This document shows positions 34,015 through 43,655 of a stretch of DNA of 64,000 bases, in pieces. Source of the stretch: Gammaproteobacteria bacterium (lineage in GTDB: Bacteria > Pseudomonadota > Gammaproteobacteria > Pseudomonadales > UBA5518). Both the position numbers and the translations under genes were made by a program. The DNA lies in contig JADKDK010000004.1 in NCBI GenBank assembly GCA_016718385.1, positions 434,001-498,000 of the forward strand, given 5' to 3'. Position 1 is the first letter of the stretch; each line of letters opens with the position of its first letter. The notes below the pieces were generated by a model. It worked only from the letters and a program-made list of their open reading frames with translations, ran no database searches and was not told where the DNA came from.

Positions 34015-34327
34015 CGCGCCGCTGTGTGGCGGGCTGCAGATCGGGCGGTAGGTCCAGCTTCAGCCCGACAAGGGTTCGGCAACGCCGAACCCGCTGCAGC
34101 CCCGCTGGCGCCAGCGCCAGCATCGCATTCATGTCGGCATGAATGCCTGCGCATCAATTGTTCGCCACCTCGGCGCCCTGCCCGAAGCCCGCCGTCCGCT
34201 AGCCCGGCCTCCGCCCTGCGACCGACACCGGCGCTTCCCGCCGGTGGCGTCGCTCGCCCGGCCCCTTTAAATTGACCAGTCGGTTTGATTAACATGCCGA
34301 CGAACAATTCCTGCCGGAGCCGGGTCC
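34015..34327. repeat. Intergenic region with REP-like hairpins
   Basis: A gap of 313 bp without a gene. It holds the dispersed repeat GTAGGTC...CAGCCCGAC (34,049-34,069), a perfect-arm hairpin AGGGTTCGGC..GCCGAACCC (34,071-34,092) and an ATTCATGTCGGCATGAAT palindrome near 34,127-34,144. The last 60 bp before the next gene hold an AT-rich stretch with TTGACCAGTCGGTTTGATT (34,272-34,290), a possible promoter or TetR-type operator. Confidence 0.75.
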
Positions 34328-36174
34328 ATGAACGATCGTATCGTCCGCATCGGGGGTGCCTCGGCCTCGCTGGCCGACAGTGCCATCGCCTTCCCCCAGC
34401 TGCTGGGTGACGGCGCGCTCGACTACCTGGTGGGCGACTACCTGGCCGAGGGCTCCATGGGCCTGCTCGCGATGCTGGCGCAGGCGAATCCCGGCGGCGG
34501 CTACGCGCCGGACTTCATCCCGGTACACATCGGGCCCTGCCTCGCGGAGATCGCGCGCCAGGGCGTGCGCGTGGTCGTGAACGCCGGCGGGGTGAACCCG
34601 CACGGCTGCGCGGCGGAGCTCGCGCGGGTGGCGGCGGAACAGGGCCTCTCGCCGCGCATCGCGGTGGTCGACGGTGACGACCTGATGGGGCGCCTCGGGG
34701 AATTCCGCGCCGCCGGCGTACGCGACATGTTCTCGGGCGCGGCCTTCCCGGCCGCGACCGTGGACAGCATGAACGCCTACCTCGGCGCCTTTCCGATCGC
34801 AGCCGCGCTGGCCCGCGGCGCGAGATCGTGATCACCGGGCGCGTGGTCGACAGCGCGCTGGTGCTGGGCCCGCTGATCCACGAGTTCGGCTGGACGCCCG
34901 ATGCCCACGACCTGCTCGCTGCCGGCACGCTCGCGGGGCACCTGCTGGAGTGCGGCACGCAGGTGAGCGGCGGCACCTTCACCGACTGGCGCACCGTACC
35001 CGCATGGAACCGCATCGGCTACCCGATCGCCGAGTGCCGTGCGGACGGGACCTTCGTGGTCACCAAGGCTGCCGGCACCGGCGGGCTGGTCTCGCGCGGG
35101 ACGGTCGCGGAGCAACTGGTCTACGAGGTGGGCGATCCGCAGGCCTACTTCGTGCCCGACGTCAGCTGCGACTTCAGCGCCGTGCAGCTGGAAGAGATCG
35201 GCCCCGACCGGGTGCGCGTCAGCGGCGTCCGAGGCCGGCCGTCGACCGCGAGCTACAAGGTGTGCACGATCCACCGCCACAGCTGGCGCGTGAGCGCGCT
35301 GCAGCCGATCGTGGGCCTGGAGGCCGCGGCCAAGGCCGAACGCCAGGCCGCGGCGCTGATCGAGCGCTCGCGCCGGCTGCTGGCGCAGGCCGGCCTCGGG
35401 GACTGGAGCCGCACGCACGTGGAGGTGCTGGGCACCGAGGGCACGCTGGGGGCGCGGGCGCGCCACCGCGACGCGCGCGAGGTGCTGCTGCGCATCGTGC
35501 TGGAGCACGCCGACCGGCGCGCGGCCGAGATCTTCACGCGCGAGCAGCACAGCTCGATCGTCTCGATGTCGCCGGGCACCGCGATAGGCCTGGGCAACCC
35601 GGTGGTGCCGGTGCAGGCGCTGTTCTCGTTCCTGGTCGACAAGGCCACGGTGGAGGCCGCCGTCACGATCGACGGCCAGCGCCACGCGGTGTCCGTGCCG
35701 GCGGGTGGAGGCTTCGACGTGGCCCGGATCGAGCGGGCACCCTTACCGGTGCCCCCGCCCGAAGCCGGGGCGCTGGTCGAGGTGCCGCTGGTGGGCTTGG
35801 CCTGGGCGCGCTCGGGCGACAAGGGCAACCTGTTCAATGTGGGCGTGATCGCGCGGCGCGCGGAGTTCCTGCCGTGGATCGCCGCGGCGCTGAAGCCTGC
35901 GGCCGTGGCCGCGTGGTACCGCCACGACACCGACGACGGCGCACCGCCCCGCGTCGAGCGCCACGCGCTGCCGGGCCTGCACGCGCTGAACCTCGTGGTG
36001 CACGAGGCCCTGGGCGGTGGCATAACCAGCTCGCCACGCCTCGACTCGGTGGCCAAGGGCAAGGCGCAGCAGCTGCTGTGCTTCCCCATCCCCGTCCCCG
36101 CTGCGCTCGCGGCCCTCGTGGACCCGGGCCTGCTCGACTTCGATTCCGCCCGCCCCTACGAGGGGCAACCCTGA
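34328..36174 (+). pseudogene. AtuA-like acyclic terpene utilization protein, frameshifted
   Basis: Two adjacent frames together give one protein of about 615 residues with the AtuA order: a DUF1446 domain (start MNDRIVRIGGASASLADS, residues 1 to about 450), then the AtuA-like ferredoxin-fold domain (LAWARSGDKGNLFNVGVIARR ... SSPRLDSVAKGKAQQL). AtuA of Pseudomonas is needed for citronellol/geraniol catabolism, but its exact reaction is not established. The frame breaks near 34,820, where adding one G in GGCGCGAGATC restores ...ARGAEIVITGRVVDSA. The single-base nature suggests either a recent mutation or a sequencing error. It is followed 21 bp later by the Coq4-like gene and probably forms an operon with it. 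Confidence 0.85.
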
Positions 36175-36195
36175 GCCACGACTGGAGGCCCCGCG

Positions 36196-37019
36196 ATGGA
36201 CGAAGCCCTGCCTTACCTGCTGCGCGGGATGCGCGCGGTCACCACCGAGAGCAGCGTGCTGGTCAGCTCCTCGAAGTACCTGAACCACCCGCGCCTGCGC
36301 GACTGGGTGGCGAGCTGCACGCTGCGGCGCAGCGGCCACGACCGCCCCGCCACGGCGGACACGCACGAGCTGAACCTCATCCTGCGCGAGATCCAGGACT
36401 ACGACCGCATCGACGAGCTCTTCGAGCGGGAGCGCGCGACGAACCCCGTGCTCGACGCCTGGCTCGGCGAGCGGTTCATCTCGACCTTCCGCGCGGCGGA
36501 CCTCGGGGCTACGCGCCCGACACGCTGGGCGGCACCTTCCTGCGCGAGGTCGTGCAGAAGGGCTACAGCATCGACATCGTGCCGCCTCCCGCAGAGGTGC
36601 CCTCCAGCCACATGCAGTTCTTCATGATCCGCAACGGCCAGACCCACGACTTCGAGCACCTGCTCTGCGGCGGCGGCCTCGACTTCATCGGCGAGCTGGT
36701 GCCCTACTGGGCACGGCTGGTGAACCTGTTCCGCCACCTCGGCCCCGAGCTCGCGGGTGAACTCTGCGTCTTCAGCCTGTTCGGCCAGATGCGGCTGATG
36801 TCGCGTGGCCTGCTGCACTACCCGCAGGTCTGGATGACGCTGGTCGAGACCATGGAGCGCGGGATCCGCGTGGGGCGCGAATCGGGCCCGATATTCATGA
36901 TGAAGTGCGAGGACGCGCTGCACCTGCCCATGGACGAGGCCCGCGCGGCCCTGGGCGTGCGCGGCGCGGCTTTCGTGGACACCTCGGCTGCCACCGCCAT
37001 CTACGAGGAGCGCGCCTGA
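36196..37019 (+). pseudogene. Coq4-like protein, frameshifted
   Basis: Two frames join into a protein of about 274 residues. The C-terminal part has HDFEHLLCGGGLDFIGE, which is the exact HDxxHx11E metal motif of Coq4. In ubiquinone synthesis, Coq4 binds prenylated quinone intermediates and, in recent work, performs oxidative decarboxylation. This copy lies next to an AtuA-like gene rather than ubi genes, so a role on another prenyl-like substrate is possible. The frame break is in a G run (36,505-36,508). One additional G gives ...AADLGGYAPDTLGGTFL, again suggesting an error or recent mutation. It is convergent with the TetR gene, with one base between stop codons. Confidence 0.82.
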
Positions 37020-37020
37020 G

Positions 37021-37689
37021 CTACGGCAGCGCCCCGCGCGCGAACACCTGCGCGATGGCCGCCACGTGGCGCGCTCGCTCGGCGCGTCCGGGCAACGCGC
37101 CGTCGAGCAGCAGCCGGTTCAGCAACCCCGACAGCACCGTGTCGCAGAACAGCCGCGCGAGCCGCTCCGGCCGGATCCCGGGGTAATCGCCCTTGGCCTG
37201 CCGCGCGGCGAAGAACTCCCCGAGCGGCGCGAGGAACATCCGCCCGTAGGCCGCCTCGAACACCCGCGCCAGGCCCGGGAAGCGCTGCGCCTCGCGGTAG
37301 AAGATCAGCCACCGCGACAGCCCCCCCGGCGTGCAGGCTGAACGCAGCAGCCACTCGCCGTATCGGCGCAACGCCGTCTCGCAGGGAGTGTCCGTGCCCG
37401 CCAGCGATGGGCAGTTGCCCAGGTGCTGTTCGGTCTGCCGGCTGAACACCGCCAGGAACAGCGCCTCCTTGTTCGGGTAGCGCGCGTAGAGCGTGTCCTT
37501 GCCGATGCCCGCGGTGGCCGCGATGCGGTTCATCGAGACCGCGCTGAAGCCCTCCTGTTCGAACAGCGTGGCCGCGACCTCGATCAGGTGCGCGCTGAGG
37601 CGGCTGGCCTCGTCGGGAGTGGGGCGGCCACGCCCGCGCGGACGCGCCGGGCGACGCGGGACTGGCTGGGGACCGGAGGGCGGGCTCAT
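37021..37689 (-). CDS. TetR/AcrR-family transcriptional regulator
   Basis: A 222-residue regulator. The DNA-binding domain (about 27-75) reads LIEVAATLFEQEGFSAVSMNRIAATAGIGKDTLYARYPNKEALF, which is close to the TetR signature, with ARYPNK in the YYHFxxK position. The start at 37,689 (MSPPSGPQP) was preferred to a TTG four codons upstream. It has a C-terminal TetR_C-like domain. It lies at the end of the AtuA/Coq4 operon on the opposite strand and may regulate it; a candidate site near 34,272-34,290 is speculative. Confidence 0.9.
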   Translation of the reverse strand: MSPPSGPQPVPRRPARPRGRGRPTPDEASRLSAHLIEVAATLFEQEGFSAVSMNRIAATAGIGKDTLYARYPNKEALFLAVFSRQTEQHLGNCPSLAGTDTPCETALRRYGEWLLRSACTPGGLSRWLIFYREAQRFPGLARVFEAAYGRMFLAPLGEFFAARQAKGDYPGIRPERLARLFCDTVLSGLLNRLLLDGALPGRAERARHVAAIAQVFARGALP

Positions 37690-37762
37690 GCGCGGATTCA
37701 ATGCCGTTGCACGGTCAAAGGCAAGCGCCGACGGGCCTGTCGGTCGCGCCCCGCCAGGGTGC

Positions 37763-38192
37763 TCAGCCCCGGCGCAGTTCGGGGATGAACGCAGTCGAGC
37801 AGTTGGTGTTGCGTCGCGTGTCGCCCTTGCGCACCATGATCCTGGTCTGCGTCGTGAGGTTGCAGGCCACGCCGTCGAACAGCCCGCCGCAGCAGGCGTG
37901 CATCAGCGGGTGCATCAACAGGTCCACGAAGACCCGGCCCTTGTTGGGGAGGAGGTCGACGAGTTGCACGGGCGACAGCTCGCTCCCCGTGCCGATCGGA
38001 TCGGAGATGCTGAGCCTCCCCGTTCGCGAGGCCGAGCTCGCGTTCCATGTCCGCCTGCTCCAGCAGCCGTTCGCGCAACTGCACGAGACGATGCCCATCG
38101 ATGAACCCGGGGTGGATCGTGTAACCGTACTCGCGCAGGTTGGCGAGGCCGGCGTCGAGGGCGGCGGTCGGCTGCGGCGTGGCATTGTTCAT
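37763..38192 (-). pseudogene. Phytanoyl-CoA dioxygenase (PhyH) family remnant
   Basis: The N-terminal frame from ATG 38,192 reads MNNATPQPTAALDAGLANLR then EYGYTIHPGFIDGHRLVQLR, a PhyH-like start. Near 38,010 the frame shifts, and the continuation (LVDLLPNKGRVFVDLLMHPL, then MHACCGGLFDGVACNL) is also PhyH-like. The gene stops at about 143 residues, before the His-x-Asp...His iron triad expected in these non-heme Fe(II)/2-oxoglutarate oxygenases. It is therefore broken and truncated. It lies at the end of the catabolic region, just before the icmF tail fragment and the mobile region. Confidence 0.65.
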
Positions 38193-38338
38193 GTGCGGCT
38201 CCGGGCACGTGGCACCACCGCAGTCCGGCGGACGGCAAAGCCCGGCAGGATCATCCGGTCGGATGAGCTCGCGATCCGCCTGACGTCACCGTAATCCCCT
38301 GATCGCCGGGGCTTGCCTGGAAGCGCGCCGCCGGCGGC

Positions 38339-38722
38339 GTGCTGGGCGCGATGGACACGATGTACCAGCGCTCGAAGATCCAGGACGAGAGCCTGTACTA
38401 CGAGAGCAGGAAGCACGACGGCTCGCTGCCGCTGATCGGCGTGAACACCTTCCTGCCGCCGCCCGGGCAGGAGGAGACGATCGAGGAGCGCGAACTCATG
38501 CGCTCCAGCGAGGAGGAGAAGCGCCAGCAGATCGACAACCTCGCGGCGTTCCAGGCGCGCCACGGCGCCGAGACGCCCGAAGCCCTGGCGCAGCTGCAGC
38601 GCGTCGCCGAGCAACGCGGCAACCTGTTCGCCGAGATGATGGAGACGGTGAAGGTCGCCTCGCTCGGGCAGGTCTCGGGGGCGCTCTACGAGGTCGGCGG
38701 CATCTACCGGCGGAACATGTGA
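38339..38722 (+). pseudogene. Fragment of a second icmF (C-terminal 127 codons)
   Basis: The frame from 38,339 to the stop matches the last 127 residues of the icmF product at 33,634-34,014, with a small number of substitutions (for example IQDES for IQEES, ESRKH for EGKKH, QARHGAE for HQRHAAE). It has no start and is preceded by unrelated sequence. It is not an exact copy, so it derives from a paralogue or from a related strain, not from a recent duplication of the neighbour. It directly precedes the first IS91-like element. From 38,508 onward it is part of a 2.14-kb unit repeated at 58,581. Confidence 0.9.
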
Positions 38723-38921
38723 CGCCCTGTGGGGCGGGCCGTAGGTCGGGCTGAAGCCCGACCGACGCCGCAATTCTGTCGTAGGAGCGGGCCGTGCCCG
38801 CGACCTGGTGCGGGACAGGTTTCGCGGCTGATTGGGTCGGCGCTGCGTTTCCCGTGCTTGTGCCGGCGAGGAGCGGTCTTCAGACTGAACCATCGCCCGC
38901 TAGCGCAAGGACGCGCAGCCG

Positions 38922-40428
38922 ATGCACGCCCACGGCAGGGAAGCCGCCGGTGGACTCGTCTACGAGCGCCACCGACCCGAGGACACCCGGCTCTACCGGC
39001 TGGTGGAGCAGCACTACCCGGCGTTCGTCGAGCACCTGGCCGAGCAAGGCATGGCGCTGCCCGCGTACGTCGAGAAGGAGTTCGAGTCCTACCTGAAGTG
39101 CGGACGACTCGAGCATGGGTTCCTCCGGGTCCGTTGCGACAGTTGCCATGCCGAGCACCTGGTCGCGTTCAGTTGCAAACGCCGGGGCTTCTGTCCGAGC
39201 TGCGGTGCCCGGCGCATGGTCGAGAGCGCCGCGCTGCTGGTCGACGAAGTCTTCCCGGAAACAACCCGTACGGCAGTGGGTGCTGAGCGTCCCGTATCCG
39301 TTGCGGTTCTTGTTCGCCAGTCGCCCGGCCGTGATGGGCCAGGTGCTCGGCATCGTCTACCGTTGCATTGCCACTCACCTGATCAAGAAGGCTGGGTTTT
39401 CCCGCACAACGGCCCAGACCGGTGCGGTCACGCTGATCCAGCGCTTCGGCAGTGCGCTGAATCTGAATATCCACTTTCACATGCTGTTCCTCGACGGGGT
39501 GTATGTCGAGCGCACCGACGGCTCACTGCGCTTCCACTGGGTGAAGGCCCCGACGAGTGCCGAGCTCAGCCGTCTGACCCACGCTCTTGCACGGCGCATC
39601 GGGCGGTTCCTCGAACGCCAGGGGCTACTCGAGTGTGACGCCGAGAACAGCTACTTGGTCGGCGACGAGCTCGCCGACGGGCCGATGGATCAGCTGCTGG
39701 GTTCCTCGATCACCTACCGCATTGCCGTCGGGCCGCGGCAGGGCCGCAAGGTCTTCACGCTACACACGCTGCCAGCCTGCGATGAGTCGTTCGGTGACGG
39801 GGTGGGTAAGGTGGGCGGGTTCTCCCTGCATGCGGGCGTGGCGGCGCGCGCGGATGAACGCGAAACGCTCGAACGGCTGTGCCGGTACATCAGCCGCCCG
39901 GCGATCGCGGAGGAGCGCCTGTCGCTCACCCCGAGCGGCAAAGTCCGCTACCAGTTGAAGACGCCCTACCGCGATGGGACCACGCACGTCATCTTCGAGC
40001 CGCTCGATTTCATCGCCCGGTTGGCGGCTTTGGTGCCCAAGCCGCGGGTCAATCTGATCCGCTTCCACGGCGTTTTCGCGCCCAACAGCCGGTACCGCGG
40101 GCAGGTGACGAAGGCCAAGCGGGGCAGAGGCGGTCGGCGTGCCACGACGGCAGACATGGAGGAGCCAACGCCCGCCGAACGCCGGGCCTCGATGACCTGG
40201 GCGCAGCGTCTGAAACGGGCTTTCGGCATCGATATCGAAACCTGTCCGGCCTGTGGTGGGGCGGTGCGGATTATCGCCTGCATCGAGGATCCCGAGGTAA
40301 TCGCGAAGATCCTGAGCCACCTCGATGCGAAAGCGGGCAGGGCCGAAGCCGCGCGGCGGCCACCGTGCCGGGCGCCGCCCCGGACGCGACTGTTCGACTG
40401 CGAGTCGGACTACTCTGAGCTGTTCTGA
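38922..40428 (+). pseudogene. IS91-family (HUH, ISCR-like) transposase, copy 1, frameshifted
   Basis: A gene of about 500 codons. An N-terminal zinc-binding domain (CGRLEHGFLRVRCDSCHAE, then CKRRGFCPSCGARR) is followed by the HUH nuclease motif NIHFHMLFLDG and the conserved PRVNLIRFHGVFAPNSRYR block. A C-terminal zinc finger CPACGGAVRIIACIEDP ends the protein. HUH transposases of this family move by rolling-circle replication from an origin (oriIS) downstream of the gene. The frame breaks at about 39,257 (CCCGGAAACAACCC, one G more than copy 4). Copy 4 is open here but breaks elsewhere, so neither copy alone is intact as sequenced. Confidence 0.92.
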
Positions 40429-40650
40429 GACCTCACCCGGGGCCGCGACGCGGCACGGTGGCGGCTTGGCCTGACGGCCGACGGCACCGGAAAACGTACG
40501 CCAAGGGACGATTGGATGGGGGATTCGGGCGCCGCAAAGCCCGTCAGAAGCGTTTCGCGGGCTCGAATGACGACCGAAGGCTGGTGTTCGGCGGTGAATG
40601 CGTGGATGGGATACTGCCGGGCGAAAAAGGGGATTTATACGACCTATACC
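40429..40650 (+). mobile_element. Conserved 3' end (oriIS-like) of the IS91-like element, copy 1
   Basis: About 220 bp without a gene after the transposase stop, ending in GGGGATTTATACGACCTATACC. It is GC-rich with short inverted repeats (CCTGACGGCCGACGG; CGGGGCCGCGACGCGGCACGG). The same sequence follows each of the five transposase copies, and unrelated DNA begins right after the final CC in every case, so this is the fixed end of the element. In IS91/ISCR the origin of rolling-circle transfer lies at this end. Confidence 0.85.
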
Positions 40651-40851
40651 CTCATAGGAGAGTTCGTAACCGGTGTTGATGCTTTCCGGATTCTGGCACC
40701 AGGTACAAGACAGCGGGCAGCCCTTGAAGAACACCACGCTGCGAATACCCGGCCCGTCGTCCAGGGTGTTTCTCTTGATGTCGAAGTACAGCGAAGCCTT
40801 CCTTGGCTCGGTAACTGCTATCGCATCAATCAGGCTTGCATCAGGCCCCAT
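40651..40851 (-). pseudogene. Glycyl radical enzyme activase (radical SAM), truncated by the IS
   Basis: The N-terminal 67 codons of a pyruvate-formate-lyase-activating-enzyme-like protein. DIKRNTLDDGPGIRSVVFFKGCPLSCTWC contains the radical SAM CxxxCxxC (GCPLSCTWC) that binds the [4Fe-4S] cluster used to generate the glycyl radical. The gene is cut off at 40,651 by the 3' end of the IS91-like element. The start codon overlaps the stop of the glycyl radical enzyme gene (TAATG), so the two were an operon. A 16-bp exact tandem duplication (40,845-40,876) covers this junction. Confidence 0.85.
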
Positions 40852-40876
40852 TACTGCTCCGCCCCATTACTGCTCC
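40845..40876. repeat. 16-bp tandem duplication at the GRE stop / activase start
   Basis: GCCCCATTACTGCTCC occurs twice in direct succession. It duplicates the TAATG overlap; only the copy nearer the enzyme gene gives its stop. It may be a replication slip or an assembly artefact. Confidence 0.9.
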
Positions 40877-43247
40877 GGGATATCACCTCATCCTGCATTT
40901 CAGGTGATAGATCGTTGAAGTACGCCGAGTAGCCAGATACCCGAATCAGCAGGTTGGGGTGCAACTCCGGGTTGTCCCGTGCCTCAATCAGGATTTTCGG
41001 ATCCAGCATATTGGCCTGCACCTGCATACCGTGCCGTTTGAAGTACACCTTGTACATGCTACCCAGTGCACTCTTACCATCGTCACAGTCGTAACTGGAG
41101 GCATCCAGCTTGATATTGAAGTTGATGCCATTGGCAAACTTCTTGAAATCGATCCGGTTCATCGAATTGATCAAGGCGGTGGAGCCACGCTTGTCTGCAC
41201 CGTTTTCCGGCGCAAAACCCGAGGCGAAGGTCTCGCCGGCACGACGGCCATTTGGTGTGGCATTGATCAGCCCGCCGAAGTGGGTGTGGGAAGTGTTGAG
41301 TACACGCCCGCCAGGTACTGGCCACCGCGGGTATTCTTGCCCAGGGCGTGAATGGAATCGGAGTAGTGATCCCCGACCCACTTCATCCAGGCATCCGCCT
41401 TGGGAATATCGTTGCCAAATTTATCGATGCCTTTCAGCCTGGTCCGCACAACCTCATCCGAGAGATTGTCTTTCAGGTGAGCGACCAGCTCCTCAAGGGT
41501 GAGCCACTTGTCCTCGAACACAGCACTCTCAATGGCCCCCGGGAATCGGCCACGACCGCCATGCCGGTGCCCCTGGATACCGGAGAAATTGTACTTCGCG
41601 CCACCCTGTGTAGAGCAAACACCCTGCTCGAGACAGCCTTCCAGCGTAGCGCTGGTGATCGGGGTGGGGTGGTACTTGGCGTGGAACTGTTCACACTTCT
41701 GCAAATCCGCGTGCAGCTTGCCCAGCTGATGCTTCACCTGCACCTTGTAGGCGTCCAATACGTCATCCATGCTCTTCATGCTGGAGACCGGGGGTGTCTT
41801 GACACCGATCTGTCGGTCAGAACCAAACTGGCACCCCTCGTTGAGCGCCATTTCCAGGGCCAGGGCCATGTTGTACATCCCGGCGTCGGTGGAACCCAGG
41901 GTCTTGCCCGGCGCCGTGGGGCTCAACACAGCCGATGGCGACATAGTCCCTGGCATCCTCCAGGGAATAACCGACATTCATCATGGACTCGATGATGGTC
42001 TCGTCGTTATACATGGCGGGCGCCGAACCCGGGCCGAAGTTCACCCGGATGACCTCATCGTAGAATGCCTTGGGTGTGTTCTCGTGGAGACGGACGTGGA
42101 AGTTGGGCTGGCGCATGCGCAACTCATCGGCGAGCTCCAACAAAATGAAACTCAGTTCATTGGTCGCATCGTTGCCCTCGGAGTCCTGACCACCGATGGT
42201 CACTACCTCCCAGCTGGTCAATCCACCGAGCATGCTGGTCAGCTCGTCGGAGTACATGGGGATGGTTTCGCATAGCTTTACGCAGAAAGCTCCCAGAATA
42301 TCTTTCGCCTCTTGTCTTGAAATACGTCCAGCCGCCAAATCCTCTTCATAGTAGGAATTCAGGAATTGGTCCACGCGGCCCGGACAGGTGGTTTCACCTA
42401 TTGTCTCCCTGGAAAATGGCGATGTGGGTGAGGGTCATTGATTGGACCGCTTCATAGAAACTGGTTGCGCCATAACGTGGTACGCGAGCGCAGACCTCCG
42501 CAATCCGCTCTAGATCAAGTTTCCGCTGAGGGTCCGCTTCCAGCCTCTGCCAGCCTACGCGCCTCGGTCGCATAGCGGTCACCAAACTCTGCCAGCGCAT
42601 TCATTGAGATTTTCACAGACTGGTAGAAGTCCAGCTTGGAGGGATCGTTGGTTTGTGCCTCGAAGGCCTCCACCTCGGCGATGATGCCCTCGGCACCCAG
42701 TTTGATCACTTTCTCGTAGCCGGGTGCCAGGTGAGCAATACCACCAGCCTCATACAATTGGTACTGCAGTGCTTCAATCTGCTCCTTAACAAAGCGCATC
42801 TGCTCTTCCTGCCCGTCAAAGGCAAGATAAACCATATTCTTGTCCATCCAGAACGGAATATATGACTGGAGTTTTGCCTGCTCGTCTTCGCTGATCTCGA
42901 GAGGATTGACCTTGCGGGTGGGTAGTTTGTCGACACCAATCATTATGCCCAGACCGCCCAACTCCGGATAACAGATGCCGGCGACCCGTTTGGCGGTGAA
43001 GTTGCCAACAATCAGCTCGTCAGGATAGATTTTCACCGTTTTGTTGGCCCAGGACGTGGCGTGTCGCTTCAGCTATCTGAACGGCCGTAGATTTCCCATC
43101 GTTGGCCTCATCCATGTAATACTCTGACCAAAGCACTGCGCGCTCGATGCAGCCACCGTAGGTAGCCTCGTCGACAGCTTTCTTCAGGCGAGCGACTCGA
43201 GCACCATCTTCCAGTGACTGACCAACGACATTAGTAATTGCATTCAT
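40851..43247 (-). pseudogene. Glycyl radical enzyme (PFL family), at least five frameshifts
   Basis: About 800 codons in total, the usual length for the glycerol/diol dehydratase, choline lyase and alkyl/aryl-succinate synthase group. The N-terminus is MNAITNVVGQSLEDGARVARLKKAVDEA. The thiyl-radical Cys is in GCVEP (after YVAIGC), followed in the repaired frame by GKTLGSTDAGMYN. The C-terminal glycyl loop is LLIRVSGYSAYFNDL, with the Gly that carries the radical. I cannot assign the substrate subgroup. Frame breaks near 43,048, 42,540, 42,390, 41,955 and 41,290 are mostly single extra bases in short runs, and one pair near 41,540-41,570 compensates. The start has GAGGTGAAAT upstream. Activity needs anaerobiosis, unlike the oxygenase genes of region 1. 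Confidence 0.85.
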
Positions 43248-43301
43248 ATTTCACCTCGCGTCTCAGCGCTTGACTCAAAAGTTTAATATTGTTTTTTGAA
43301 G

Positions 43302-43655
43302 CTACGGTTGCTTTACATGTCGCCCCGTCTTAAACGAAGCACATACTATGGAGAGTACAAGGAGTGGTAGTGTCCCGTCAAGTGGTGTAATTCCGGTCTC
43401 CAGTTTCATTGCTTCAGGCGGCCTCAGACTGTGGCAGTAGGTTGCCTGGTCTTCCTTGCTCAGCACGCGCGCCAACGTCTCTTGGCTCATGTAGCGGCGT
43501 GTCACCTGCCATTCATCTGTTTGCTCAGCGAGTAGCGTTCCCACGAGCCGCATGATGGCAGCGTTGTTCGGGAAGATACCCACCACCCGCGAGCGGCGTT
43601 TGATTTCCTTGTTCAATCGCTCCAGGGAATTCGTCGATGCCAGCTGAGGCCAGTG
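43302..43655 (-). pseudogene. IS256-family transposase, C-terminal remnant
   Basis: The frame encodes the C-terminal IS256-family block: TNSLERLNKEIKRRSRVVGIFP, NNAAIMRLVGTLLAEQTDEW and RRYMSQETL. The catalytic DDE aspartates lie in the missing N-terminal part. It is fused at 43,656 to the truncated IS91-like copy 2. On the other side the putative IS end (TAGTGTCCCGTCAAGTGGTGTAA, about 43,367-43,390) lies just upstream of the glycyl radical enzyme gene, suggesting an older insertion there. Confidence 0.85.

Larger units (their letters stand above)
38508..40650 (+). repeat. Repeat A, copy 1: icmF tail + IS91-like element
   Basis: 2,143 bp that recurs at 58,581-60,723 with the same length. It includes the end of the icmF fragment, a REP-like hairpin pair (GTCGGGCTGAAGCCCGAC at 38,742-38,762 region and GTAGGAGCGGGCCGTGCCCGCGAC after it), the transposase gene and the conserved 3' end. 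The two copies differ by one-base indels (an extra G near 39,257 here and near 60,284 in the other). Confidence 0.9.

Noticed and set aside
40851..43247. Naming the glycyl radical enzyme benzylsuccinate or alkylsuccinate synthase
   Set aside because: The motifs are shared by several subfamilies, the frame is broken in many places and no hydrocarbon-specific neighbours are present.
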